Assembly: GCF_003369915.1 (NCBI RefSeq)
Contig: NC_046675.1
Location: forward strand, 6,014,001 to 6,078,000
Origin: Drosophila miranda
Taxonomy: Eukaryota > Arthropoda > Insecta > Diptera > Drosophilidae
Direction: 5' to 3'
Length of the DNA: 64,000 nucleotides
Shown here: positions 36,366 through 49,400 of the stretch, in pieces
Position numbering within the stretch: the first letter of the stretch is position 1
Layout: every line of letters begins with the position of its first letter
Translations under genes and position numbers: made by a program
The notes under the pieces: model-generated
Database searches by the model: none
Told to the model about the DNA's origin: nothing
What the model saw: only the letters and a program-made list of their open reading frames with translations

Positions 36366-39300
36366 TTACTGTTTGTTGTTCTTGGAGAAATTGTGCGAGG
36401 CCCAATTTAGAGAAGTTTTCCAGGAGTTGGCCAAAGCTTCGCTGAATTTCGCCCGGAAATGTTCGCGTGCTTTTTCCTCCGTATAGTCCAGCACCTGAGG
36501 ATGCAGATCTATGAGGGATCTTCAATCGATTACTACGCGATTCGAACTTACCAAAGTGTCGCGTAGATAGTTCAAGTCCTTCTCGGAGGACAGTTCCGGC
36601 AGTCCTGTTGAAATCATCATCGAGAACAGCGATAAGATAAGGCAGCCGTGTTTGCGTAATGTTAAAAATGCCTGCAAAAAATTAAATAGAATGAAAACTA
36701 CAGTCCTGCCGACTTCCGACTGATTGAAGTTGACATACGCGCTCGCACAATTCCTGAAAGTGACAAAACTCTTTCGCCTCGCGATCATTACAGCCCTTGT
36801 TGATGACGTACACAAAATCATGGGTTAGCACAAACGGTACACGCTCCCGACGCACACCAAACTTCTCCTTGAAGTGTCCCAAGATGTGTCCAAAGTCGAT
36901 GTGAAAGAGCTGAGGATGGATCACAAGGATTTCATGTTTGTACAGAATTTGTTCGATAAAGTGATTTACCTGTCCGTTCCTCTTGACCATTATGTTGTCG
37001 GAATGACGATCGGCCACGCCCAGTACATAGGTGGCCACACAGTAGCCGGCACAGCTAAGCGTGAACTCGTTGATGGCCTTGTTCAGCTTATCAGCGGGCT
37101 TGTTGTGCTCCTTGAGCCAACTGTATAGCGAGCCCTTCTTGAACGGCGACGTGGCCGAGAACATGCCCTTCTCCTTCTGTATGTTGGCAATCGTCTCCGC
37201 ATGCCGCACCACCTCAATCATGCCCAGGCGCTGCTCCATGCTGATGCAGTTGTAGATGTTCATGCGAAAGTCCATGCTGAAAAGAGGAAACAATTGTCGA
37301 AAATGCCACAAGGAGAACTAAGTGTGATTCAAGTTTACCCGTCTCGTTTCCACAACTTGTCCATCACCCGCAGCATCTGCAGTGTGAGCATGTCCTGGCG
37401 CAGATCATCGCCATTTTTGAATATAATGTACACATCGTTCGAGTTCAGATCGGCATTCTCGAACACCACCCACAGCGGACGCATCTTACTGTCCATCACC
37501 TTGCACTGGTCAGGCGAGACGCCACTACACCGAAAGCTGGGATTCAGTGGGTTCTGTATGTTCTGGAAGACGCCCGTGTTCCGCTGATCCCTCAGAAAGT
37601 CCTGCAGCATGGTTTTCACCTTTTCCTTGCTGCCCTTCTTGGCTATAACAGAGCCCTGCTTCAGTTTGTCGAGCACCTGCAGCTGTTTCCGCAGCGGCGC
37701 CACATGATGCTTACAGCCCTTGAGATAGACCTCCAGCAGGAGGCCGAACCGTGTCTGCATCGAAGGCGTTTGCATCTCGGATCGCAGATGCCAGAAGAAG
37801 TAGTGGCCGATGCGTTGATTGCGCAGCGCTCGCTCCAGCAGTAACACAACCAGATCACTCTCCAGATACGATTCGTGCTTGATGGCCTGCACCAGTTGGA
37901 GCAGGTACAATAGCAGATCATCATCCCTAATGGAAATGGGATTGTAGTAAAGGTATTGCTCATGGAGTCATTAAGTGGGGTGTGCACTCACTTGAGAATT
38001 TGTAGACACTTGATGGCAAATCGACGAACGGCTGGATCCGGATAGGCATAGTCCAGCAGTTCCAGTGATCGTTCAACCGAGATGAGCGGCCACCGCTTGA
38101 GTAGGTACCAGATGTCGGCCACATCGTCGCGCTCTTTCCAGTACACACAGTGCAAGAGGATCGGCAGCTGTTCTGGCAATTCGCGCAGGAGATCATTCCT
38201 TAAAAAAGTCAATCACACACAGATTCGAATTTTAGATATTGAATGGTTTTACTGGTAGTTACCTGCGCTCCCAAATGGCATTGCGATCCTGGTCCACCAT
38301 CTCATAGATCTTGTCCAGGCCGGTGTAGTTGGCCACCAACTCCTTGAGTTCTTTCAGTGGTTTCTCGGGCTCTGCCGGCTGCTGTTGCTTCTCGCGGAGG
38401 CTGGCCAGCGCTCGATCCGCTGCATATTGCAAGACAGTATTCTCGCAGGGATAGCGCACGGATTCGGCGCCACTGCTGTGGAATGTTACGTGCACTAGGG
38501 CGCACTCCTCCTTGCGCGGATTCGGTTCGATGGTGCCCAGCGGGTGGAACACCTCGTCCGACTGTATATCGTCCGCATATGTCCACGTGTACAGCACCTG
38601 TCGGCCAGTTCGCAAATGAGCCTTGTAGTCCAGAAGCGTTGTATTGACCCAGGCCAGGGGATTCTTGTTGTACGACACGTCCTTCTGGGCGTTGTCCTTG
38701 TTGTTGGATGACTTCTTGGAGCGCGACAATTTGGTCACCTCAAAGATGACGATGCACAGTCGCGTCATCCGCGGGAGATTGCGCATCTGTATGTCAAAGT
38801 CCATGATCTGATCGTTGAAGAGGAACGTGTCCGAGCTGCCATTGGGCGCATCTATCGATCGCTGTGAGCACAGCTTGTGCTCGCCATGATACAGCCCCAC
38901 ATCAACGCCCACCCGGAACGCCCGTGTCTTGTCGTAGTTGACGTTGCTGATGCTGTGCAGCGTCAGCTGAAAGTAGTTGCCCAAATCCCACAGCGATGTG
39001 GGTGCCTTATGGAGCACCACGGACCGGTCCTTCTTGGGGGCTCGCTTCAGGCCCATGCTCTGCTCGTTGTGGTGATTGATGTACGACTCCAGGCGGATCA
39101 CCGACTGCAGCACCACATTGGGCACGGCCGAGTCCGAGAGCGCTTCTTGGATGTACAGGAACTGTATCAGCGGATGATCCCCGAACAGATACTCATCGCG
39201 GCCGCTCACTTTCAGTATATAGTCGCCGGCGCGATCGTTCATCTTCATCTGCGATCGGTTCATCTTCTGCAACGTGCTCTCGATCAGCGAGAACGGGGTG

Positions 39301-40079
39301 TCCTTCTCCATGACAGACAACGTGAACGTGCTCTGATCGTTCTCGTTCTTTACGACTATCAGAAAAGCGGATGTTGGATGACGCTGACGTATTAGCTCGG
39401 GCATATCCACCGAGCCGGCCAGCCTCAGGGGATGCTCATAGAGGAGACGCTGCTGCCACGTGAACTGGGAACGCTCCACCTCGATGCTCTCGCAGAGATC
39501 TGTCATGCTGCGTCGAAAGTCGTCGATCTCGGGCGTGCCTTGGGTTCGGTGATGATCGAATGAGTTGCCAATCATGCCGCTGACCATCTTCGTTAGTTCG
39601 TAGTCGCTGGAGAAGCTGGTGGCATCGGTGCGGTCGCCCAGGCTGAGTAGACCAAAGTGGGGCTGCACCTCGCACAGGCGCTTCGTCTCGTCCGTGTAGG
39701 GTTCGATGTTGAACACAGAGATTCCGTAGAACTGATAGTCGCACGCATCCTTGATCATATAGCCCAGGCAGTTCTGTTTCGCCATCTTGACGACCTCCAC
39801 CTTGATTTCCCGTATCGTGGTCGACGAGGGGGCCTTCATCATCAGCAGGGTGCCATTCGGGATCATGCATATGAGATCGACATAGTCGGGCGGATCGTTC
39901 TTCCACAGATTGATAGAGAATCTCATGTCGGATGGGGCGTACTCGGTCGGGGGCATCTCGAAGCCTGGGTACGTGAGGTCTGCATAGGACGCTTGCCGGT
40001 TATCCAGCAAACAGGCAGCATAATTGTGGGAAACGGAGGCGGTGCGGTTCATCGTTGCTCCGATCTCAACCAGGTGCAT
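36366..40079 (-). CDS. Pi3K92E: class I phosphoinositide 3-kinase catalytic subunit (Dp110)
   Basis: Seven exons (40079-38263, 38198-37992, 37926-37339, 37276-36970, 36909-36739, 36671-36552, 36494-36366) join in phase to 1112 aa. The enzyme makes PIP3 from PIP2 at the plasma membrane downstream of the insulin receptor (established). The order is an adaptor-binding N-terminus (PPDYVDLICMIPNGTL), Ras-binding region, C2 region, helical domain (EQLPILLHCVYWKERDDVAD, exon 2 onward) and kinase domain. The catalytic loop GVADRHSDNI lies near 960, the metal motif HIDFGHILGHF at about 976, and the activation loop is KEKFGVRRERVPFVLT. The C-terminal tail ends WASHNFSKNNKQ, with the Trp expected for membrane contact. 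Intron 4 (36910-36969) is exactly 60 bp with no in-frame stop, so an unspliced frame inserts 20 residues between NGQ and LFHIDFG. A second in-frame ATG at 40052 is an alternative start. Confidence 0.97.
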
Positions 40080-41348
40080 ACCACTGGTCTTACTGGTTTA
40101 CTTGTCGTCACTGCGTCCCTTTGGGGCTTGTTGTCTATTTCGTTGTTGCATGCAATTGTTAGTATTTGTTTTTCGTTCTTGTCGTTATCACCAGGCTCGG
40201 CGCGTTGTTTATTTTCAAAGTTTTCCATTTAAATCAGCGCCGCAATCTCATTGTTAGTCATGCCGATCTCTCTGTGAATAATAAATCAGAAGGTGGCGCC
40301 CGGGTTATTGAAAAGCAGACGGAGACATATGTATTGAGTGGCAGGGAGGATTGGCAGTGTTCGATTACGGAAATTACCCGCCCGCCGGTTAGATAGGCGC
40401 CAGAAGCAGCCCCGTAATAAATGTTGTGGTTCCGTTGCACTGAGATCCGGAAACATTCGGTCGTATCTGCCCGCTTTTTACAGCCATTCGGATTATCACT
40501 TGGATCTATTTTTATGGGGCACATTAAATTTGAAACAAATTCGGGGCATAACTATGCATCCAAAATTAAAACTTCTTCCGAACTAAAAGAAAAGCGTTGA
40601 CTTTATATTTAGTATGAATCACACACACCCATACGCCAGCGGGAGGGGTGGTGCGGCGGCGGCGGCGACCTTAAACACAAAAACAAGAATAAACCATGAT
40701 GGCCATGCGAATGGTGAAGATTTTATACTCTTTTTGCCAAATTGGAGAGAATATGGCAGGGCGGCTTTTTGTGGACTTGAAGGAATTTTATTTCCCAAGA
40801 AATAATAGTCAATTTCCAGTGGAAACAGTTTTCAAGTCCACCAAATATTCCATCTGGCCTTGGTTTCGCCCTCAAATTTCAAATTCCATCACAGAACAGG
40901 TGTATCGAGAGCTCGCGGAAAGGGCATTCTACAGTTACGCGGCACCGATGTCTCATCTCTAAGTCGGGATGCCACAAAAAAACACACACACACAAACGCA
41001 TAGGCAAAGGTCCGTGGAAATGGAAATTACAGCCACCAAAAGAAAAGCAAACGAAACGCCAAAGAATCCAGCACCGCCCTTATTTTCCCCGCCACCCAGC
41101 CAAGCAGATCGTTGTTTTTAAAGAGTCATTTGTTTTCTTTTATGCTATCTCCCACTTTATCACATTTTTTTTATTTTTTATTTTTGGGTGTGAGCTGCTC
41201 TATTGTTGCCCATTTACTTGTATTCCGGCACCGGCACTCACTCATAACCACGACTGGATATACTCGCACCGAGGTGTATATGAGGCACGCAATATTTTTA
41301 AAAAATCAGATACAAAAATTATTTAATTGTTTTTATTTTGTATTGAAA

Positions 41349-41450
41349 CAGTGTGACCGCGGATTTATCGTTAAAGCATACCGTCCGACGTCAGAAATAT
41401 ACCGAAACATACCGTTTCATTTAAGAAATATACCGTAAATATACCAACGA
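41349..41450 (-). promoter_or_regulatory. candidate distal promoter for Pi3K92E
   Basis: CAGTGTGACCG (41349-41359) is the reverse complement of core Motif 1 (YGGTCACACTR). Just upstream on the minus strand there are four GGTAT(A/G) elements of the Ohler-6 type. Orientation and combination fit a housekeeping start firing toward Pi3K92E, about 1.3 kb from its ATG. A 5' UTR intron would then be expected; I did not locate its sites with confidence. Confidence 0.55.
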
Positions 41451-41454
41451 ATGC

Positions 41455-43060
41455 AATTTCTATTTTACATATTCCTCGATTTTGATCTGCCGTGGAATAT
41501 TACTAGCTAGATAAAACATTTAACCATGCCCACATAATTTTATACGATTGATGAATCTATTTTCTATTTAACTGGTGTATTCTTAATACTGGCTTTTATT
41601 GCATTTTGTGTAAAAAGAGGTTTTAGCGAAATAAGTCAAACAAAAAACAAGTAGCGAAATAGGTCAATCAAAACAAACGGAAAAGGAAATTCGTTCATAT
41701 TGCTTAATTTTGATATTCCATTGAATAATGCTGACTAACTAAATCTCTCAGCAATGCCCACATAGTTTTATCCCATTGATGAACACATTTTCTACAACAT
41801 TGGATAGTTTTTAATCCTTGCTTTTATTGTATTTATTGTAAAAAAAGGTTTAAACGAAAAAGTTCAACAAAAAAAGAGCCGCTATATTGCGTGTAAGCCG
41901 TAGTATAGGCCTTTGTATACCTTATTTTTTTAATTTTATATGAAAGTATAAATATGTATAATATGTATAATATAAAGTATAATATGATGAGTGTTTTGTA
42001 TATATATCTCGATCCTGATACCTATTCTTGGTCCCTACAAGAAGACAATAAGCTTAAAAACATCGTTGAAATATTGAAAATAATATTAAATAATATTGAA
42101 TAATATTAAAATATATTGAAAATAAATTGTTTTTGCCTGGGATGACAAACATATTCACAATTCTATAACATCCATTTCCCCCATGGTATGTGTGCATGGA
42201 ATGGGACTCATTGTTCTGAACCGGTTATGACGACTAATTCTTGGTTAATCTTTCTTCCGTCGAATATTCCCAGCTATATAGATCTTATTTTTGCTCAGAT
42301 AATTTTATATGATTGCTGAAACAATTTTGATCAAGATAAATTATTTTTAAGTACTTGCATGTTTTTTATTTTGACAAAAACACGATTTCAACAAAAATGT
42401 TCAATGTCGCAGGTTGTGACGTCAATGTTGCTGGTATTTGCAGACTCATTTGTTGTCAACCAGGGCATGGGCGTTTTTATACCCTATTTCGTTAATATTA
42501 TTTTAAGATGCTGTTTTCCAAGCTGCTTTCAAATGTTATTAATAAAGGCCTTGTTTTAGATTTGCATTTTTTTGGTCTATTCATGCATTTGATTAGTTAT
42601 TTGTAAATAAAACCTGATCCCTGTAGCGCTTCTTTGTCTCTGTAAGAGGACCACTAATTGCAAAATATCGATTAAAATAGATACTGACTAGTTTCTGCAT
42701 TAATTAGAGCATGGGATGAAACACATTTCCGCAACTCTATATCATCCATTTCCCCAGGGTATGTGTTCATGGAATTAGCAACATGTTTGTGTATGGAATG
42801 GGACTCATTGTTGCTAAAGCGAACTGCGGCGAACTGCGGCGAATTCAAATTCGATTCAAAAAAACGACCAATTCCTCATATTCTTTGTTCCGTTGAATAA
42901 TACTATCTATATGGAACATTTAGCCATGCCCACTCAATTTTATACGATTGATGAATCAATTCTATACATGATTGGTCTATTCGAAATACTTGCATTTATT
43001 GGATTTCTATATAACATTGAAAATGAAATTAATAAATGACAAAAATACCATTTAGCACTA
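41455..43060. repeat. four diverged copies of an AT-rich repeat
   Basis: A unit of about 180 bp recurs at about 41455-41650, 41688-41875, 42236-42410 and 42870-43060. Shared landmarks are GAATA(T/A)T, then GCCCACATAATTTTATACGAT or a variant, then TGATGAA, then CTT(G)CATTTATT and a CAAAA-rich end. The third and fourth copies also share a leading segment with CATCCATTTCCCC and GGAATGGGACTCATTG (about 42151-42215 and 42725-42820). Copies have diverged strongly, so the array is old. The family is unknown to me. Confidence 0.75.
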
Positions 43061-43219
43061 AAAAACACCACATGGGAGCGCGGCGAAAACCAGTTTCTAC
43101 AGTATGACCCTCAGAACAGCACCGAAATATACGGTCTCATTTGTAAAATATGTGTGAATCACAGTCACATGCGCTTAACAGCACATTTACTGTTTTTATC
43201 GAAAATCAATGTTAATTGC

Positions 43220-43253
43220 AGTAGAGCTGCCAGATCTGAACCAAACATCGATG
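43220..43253. promoter_or_regulatory. candidate Lrrk promoter elements
   Basis: TGGCAGCTCTACT on the minus strand (43220-43232) fits Motif 7 (KNNCAKCNCTRNY). CATCGATG (43246-43253) is a near-DRE. They lie 165-195 bp upstream of the first Lrrk ATG. Function is inference. Confidence 0.45.
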
Positions 43254-43416
43254 TTCTCCCACCACTAGTAAAAAAGGTAAACAAAGTGAATCGAGCAAAA
43301 TAAATTTAAATAATGTAAAAGCTGTTGTACAAAATGTCTAAAATTAGTGAAATTGACAAAACTCTGAAGTAAAAGAGAGTGAGCAATGTATTAAATGATA
43401 ATCATTTGACAAAGCG

Positions 43417-46400
43417 ATGAGCGACTCCGATGAAGGTGAGATATCTGCTCTGAGTCAGAGAAATAAACGTTTACGACAACCCGACTTATATATAATATAT
43501 GCCCATACATGTATGTATGATGTGTGGGGAGTGTGTGGTGATATTTAAAAAGCCATTCCAGCATGAAATCACAGCCCAGCCAGTAAATTTCCCCTGCAAA
43601 AATGTTATTGGTTTTTCAACAACACGGAACAGTGTGACCCCCTCCACCTCTGATGCTGTGAACGATGCGCGCCAAGCTGGTAATTTGAAAATGCTTCTCC
43701 ACACACCCAACCCCGCCACCAACCAATGGGAGAGCAACTAGTGCGCTTCAACCATTGGGCCATTTGACACCCAAACATCCAAAGCATAAAACCCAATGCC
43801 CGCGCAAAAAAATCAATGACGGGACTGTCGGTCCTTGACCACCCGCAACAGTTGTTTTTACTCGTCTTGCGCACTGGCTTCGGGCTTTGGATCAACGACC
43901 ACGGAACGACGGCGTGGCCTGGCCCCAGACGTATTAATGACAGAGGCCAATCGATTTTTCTATAGCGGGCGGCCTCAGTTAAGTTTCAATCAGCGAGCTG
44001 TGTGGATCGAGTTTTTTCAATGCCCAGACGTTGCTATTAATTTTTGTGGCTAGTCTGTCGGGCGGTGTGCTGGGAATGATTGCATAATGTCCTGGAAATT
44101 TGTGGAGGAGCCCAAGCCTGGCACCGAAACAGCTTTAGAGGCGTGCGATTATTTCGTCGATGAGGTCACATACGGCTCGGGAGGCCCAGGAGGGCCCAGA
44201 CTTGGTAGAGGGGTGTTGGCCTCATAATCCATATGTTTATTCTAAATACATATTTTGTTTCTTTGGTAGATGCCCGGGAGGAAGTGCGCCAGATCAAGCA
44301 TGGAGAGCTCAGGGCTGCTGTTAGCGAGGGGGATGAGCGCACGGTTCGTGTCCTTCTGTCGGCGCTGGGAACCGAGAGGCAGATTATAGTCAATATGGCA
44401 CCATCCGGCGCCAACACGTTGCTGTTCACGTGAGTAGAATAGGTGTGGTATCCGCAACGGCTTCGTCACTTCTAACCACACTTTCAATTTCAGAGCCTGC
44501 CAGTCTGGCTATGAGAGTATCACGCAACGGCTACTGGACGCCGGGGCTGATGGACGATCCCATGCGGTAACAAAGTACTCCCCGCTGTATGCAGCCGTCC
44601 ACAGTGGCCATATTGGCATCGCCAGGCTGATGCTTGACCGCTTTCCAGAGCTGATCCAACAGCCGACAGTGGAGCGCTGGCTGCCCCTGCATGCGGCGTG
44701 CATCAACGGCCACATTAAGCTGCTGGAGCTGCTCATAGGCTATAAATATCCCGACTACCTCTATCAGACATATCGCGACGAGGAGGGCCAGTGGGAGTGG
44801 CGGCTGCCATTCGATGCCAATGCCCATGATGTCACGGGGCAGACGAGTCTCTACATAGCCAGCATTTTGGGCAACAAGCAGCTCGTAGGAGTCCTGCTAA
44901 AATGGCAGCTTCACTGCAGAAGGACGCTGGGCGACTCTGCAAGTTCGGTGAGCACTCCCATAACGCCGACCAGGAAGCGCATTTCCTTTGGCATCCAAGC
45001 CATCATGTCAAAGCTGCATATATCCGGCGAATCGGAGGCCTTGGAGGAGCAGCCCCCAGCCGAGTCTACAGAATCGCAGCGTTGTCCGATCAACGTAAAT
45101 TTGCTTTGCGGTGCCGCGAGAGAAACAGCCCTACTGGCGGCTGTCCGTGGCGGCCATTTGGATGTGGTGCAGTCGCTGTTGCAGCATGGCGCCAATCCGA
45201 ACATTGTGGCCAAGCCCGTGGAGGATCAGAATGATCCCAAGTGCAGCGAGGAGATCTACGGACTGAGTAATGTACCGATTGCCGAGGCCTGCAAGCAGCG
45301 TTCCCTGGCCATGCTGGATCTGCTGTTAAAGCACGGCGCCCGCGACGACAACGGTTCAGCCATCAGCATGGCCCTAGCCGGTGGCGACGAGGCGATTTTG
45401 AGTCGCCTGCTGGCACGCCGCGTCCACCCAGACTCGGACTACAAGATCAATAAGAAGGGGCTACCCACACCGGTGGAGGTGAATGTGTTTTTGCCCTCCA
45501 CGAGCAACATATCCTACAGCGCCATGTTCCCCAATGTGCCCACCATTATCGATTGGCACAGCTTAAGCTCAAACGTTCAGCTGACAGTCGTGCGTATTCC
45601 GTGGCTGGTCAGCGGCGTACTGCTGCTGAATCCCAAGCTGCAGACGCATCCGAGGCTTACTGAGGTCTCACTGACGGCCATCACTCGGATCGACTTTTCG
45701 CATAATCTGCTCACGACCATTCCACAGGAGTTGCTGCATCTGGTTAGCCTCAAGTACGTGTTAAATGATGCACTTTGCACACTCCCAAATGTAATACTCT
45801 CCTTTGCAGGTATCTAAATGTGGCTCAGAACAAGATCACGGAGCTGCCTCCGCCCATGGGCAAGACCTACAGCTGTCCCGTGCTGGACGAGCTCTTCCTG
45901 CAGGACAATCAGCTGACGAGTCTGCCAGCTGCCATTTTCCATCTGCCTGCCTTGACCATTCTGGACATCTCGAATAATAAGTTGCAGGAGCTGCCATTCG
46001 ATCTGTGGCGCGCACCAAAGCTGCGCGAACTGAATGTGGCCTTCAATCTGCTCAAGGATCTGCCGGTGCCGCCCATGCAGACAAGCAGCTCGGTCTGGAG
46101 CCTGGACAAACTGCAGCTGCAGTCTTATGATGAACCCTCCTCGAATAAGCCGCGCAACCTGACCCATCAGGAGCTAACACATCGGAATATTTGGTCCGGT
46201 TCGCTGGAAATCGCCGACAATGACATGAAATGGCACCAGGACCCAGAACTGGGCGATGGCAAGGCTCCTGGGGCAGGAGCTTCTCAGTTGAGCAGTCTGA
46301 ATATAGCTAACAATCTGTTCAACAGCATACCCGCTGCACTGCCCTGCTTGGCTGTGAATCTGACCCGTTTGAATATGTCCTACAACAGTCTGCGTTCTAT

Positions 46401-49400
46401 GGGTCACGTGACCAGCTATCCTGCCACGCTGAAGCAGCTGGATTTGAGTCACAATGAGATCTCCTGCTGGCCTAGCCTGCCGCGCATAACCGAATCGGAT
46501 CCGCATTTGCTGTGCTATAGCTACGTCCAGGTGCCGGAGGGTCAGGAGGAGCCTACCTATAAGTCATCAGCGTCGAAGGGCAACGCCTCCTCCTTCCGCG
46601 CCTCGGTGCTGAAGAGCGTCTGTCGCCACAGGCGCCATTTACGCTTGGAAGCGTTGCGCACTCTCATCCTGGCGGACAATTTGCTCTCGCGGATTCAGCT
46701 GTCGACTGACGATGCCACAACCCTTTTCAATGAGAGCGAGGACGCAGACTGGAGTGTGGTGGGTGTTAGCAAGTCGAAGGTAATCTTTCCAAATCTCTCC
46801 ATGTTGGACATGACCAACAACTGCCTTAAGGAGATCCCACCATCGCTGCACGAGCTCAGCAGCCTCTCGGTGTTGAATATAAGCGGAAACGTGAATATCA
46901 CGGAGCTGCCACCCCATCTCGGATTGCTCTCGAGGCTGTGGAATCTCAACACGCGCGGATGCCTGCTTCAGGAGCCATTGCGGTCCATGATCGAAAGCAA
47001 GAAGCACAAGACAATGGACATTGTGGGCTACCTGAAGTCCATCTACGAAGATGCCCAGCCCTATGCGCGGATGAAGCTCATGGTGGTAGGTGTGGCCGGG
47101 ATAGGCAAGAGTACGCTGCTGGACTTACTGCGTCAGGGAGTGGGCCCCGGGTCCAGCTCCAGCTCCAGCTCACATCGGTCCCGAGCCAATGAGAACCACT
47201 GGGCCAAGAGGATGGGACATGCGCGTAGCTCGTCCCGCTCTCAGCGGCATTCTTCTACCTCAAACTCAAACATATCCACAGTGGGCGTGGACATTGGCAC
47301 CTGGATATGCGAGAAGCGGAAGCGATCTCCCGGCTCCCACGGTCCAGTGGTCTTTCGCACATGGGACTTCGGTGGACAGAAGGAGTACTATGCCACCCAT
47401 CAGTACTTCTTGTCGAAGCGCAGCCTCTATCTGGTTCTGTGGCGCATCAGTGACGGCCACAAGGGTCTGGCCGAGCTTCTTCAGTGGCTGGCGAATATAC
47501 AGGCACGAGCTCCCAACTCCCCCGTCATCATTGTGGGCACCCATTTTGATGCAGTGGGCGAATCCATCTCCGCCCAGCAAGCGGAGCACCTGCAGCAACT
47601 GATTCGGGAGAAGTTTATAGCGATACCAGATGCAGAAAAGATCGGCCTGCCGCGTGTGATTGACTCCATTGAGATAAGCTGTCGGTGAGTTCGATCCATA
47701 CATCGCCGAGAAGCATTGAAATACAAAATTGTTTCCTTCCAGCACCCTGCACAACATTCATCTACTCGCCAACATTATCTACGACACTTCTATGCAACTG
47801 CGCTCGCCCGGCTCCAAGGAGCCCATGCTGCTTCAGAAAATCCCCGCAAGCTATATTGCCCTCGAGGACATTGTCCATGTGATTGCCTGCAATTTGCGGG
47901 CGGCGGGTCGCGATCCTGTATTGGATGCTGAGCAGTATCGCCGCCTGATCACAGAGCAGATGCGTCTCCACAACTATAAAAGCTTTCGGGATGCCGCCGA
48001 ATTGCAGCAGGCCACCACCTGGTGCCATGAGAATGGAGTGTTGCTTCACTACGACGATGCCACCCTCAGAGATTACTATTTCCTCGATCCACAGTGGCTG
48101 TGCGATATGCTGGCCCATGTGGTTACGGTGCGAGAGATAAACCCCTTTGCGCCCACGGGCGTTATGAAGTTGGATGATCTCCAGCTGCTGTTCCGCAGCG
48201 TCCAGGTTCAAGGAAACGGCAATCGCAGGTGAGTCGCCTTCTATTTGCGGTTCTCCTTAGATTCTTTTAGACTTGTTTCCCGTCTCTCTCTCCTCCAGTT
48301 ATATTGTCAGTTTATTGAACAAGTTCGAAGTGGCCCTGACCTGGGACTCGCGTACTCTACTGATTCCCTCCCTGCTGCCACTGCAAGAGGGGGCCACGCC
48401 CAATACTGGCACTACGGTGAAGTTGTCGCAGCGCTCACGTGGCCGCAATTTGGGTTGCTCCGTCTCGCAGGAGCTGAATCTCAACACTCTGATCTACGAG
48501 CAGCGCTCGCCACGCACCTCCCCATCTTCATCCTCATCATCCACTCAGGGCCTGCGGCGTATTCTTCTCATGACGTATTTCCCTTCGGGCTTCTGGTCGC
48601 GCCTGATCACACGGATACTGGCCGATGAGCAGATCGTTGAAGCGATCCGAAACGTCTATGTGGCTGCCCAAGACGTAAGCTGAAACATTATTGATTCTTT
48701 TTTCATTCTTAGACCCTTGTTCTCCCATAGAAGTGCGTGGAGTTTGATTTACGTCTCTCACTGGAGCAGGACACACAATGGAATCTGTGGCAGACGGGAC
48801 TAGCGCTTTATTATGGACCCATCATGATCTTTAGGATCTGGGAGGTGCCCTTCCAGAGCAACGAGCGGACGCAGCCTTTCCGCACGGCAGGCAACCGATT
48901 CAAGCTCAAACTAGATGGCATTTGGAGCGATGTCAGCTTAAGCTCTTCGAGCATTTTGGAGGTTTACTTCCCTCTCCATCATGTGAACATCTATCAAGAA
49001 CTGGACGACGGGGAACGTCAATTGCTGGCCGAGCTTCAGCCGCACATGTCGCAGGTGGCCAAGCTGTTGGCTTTGACTGTGGATCACATCGATTTGTTGC
49101 TGGAGGATTGGTATCCGTCGTTGGGCACGCGGTTTGTGCACACTTCTGAGGGTCGCTTCTTGATCACTCGCATGGTATTGTGTCCACGCTGCCTCCGAAA
49201 GCTACAGTTGCAGCACAGCACTGAGCCCGGGGACCGAGAGATGCCTGCCATGGGATGCAATAGACCCAGTCGAAGTAGCAGACGTGGCGGTGGGGCGTAC
49301 TTCTTGCACGGCGTAGGCGATCCAGGAGATGATGGCGCTCTGAATGTGTTCTCCGCTTATCTAAATGCGACAGCCCGGAGGGAGCGACGGTCCGAAGATT

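Larger units (their letters stand above)
40080..43416. other. intergenic region between divergent Pi3K92E and Lrrk
   Basis: It contains the Pi3K92E 5' UTR side, a minus-strand promoter signature at 41349-41450, a decayed repeat array (41455-43060) and a Lrrk promoter signature near 43220-43253. No coding exon is recognised. Confidence 0.65.

Noticed and set aside
43499-43741. 80-codon plus-strand frame in Lrrk intron 1
   Set aside because: No acceptor or donor keeps it in phase with Lrrk, and its composition is not coding-like.
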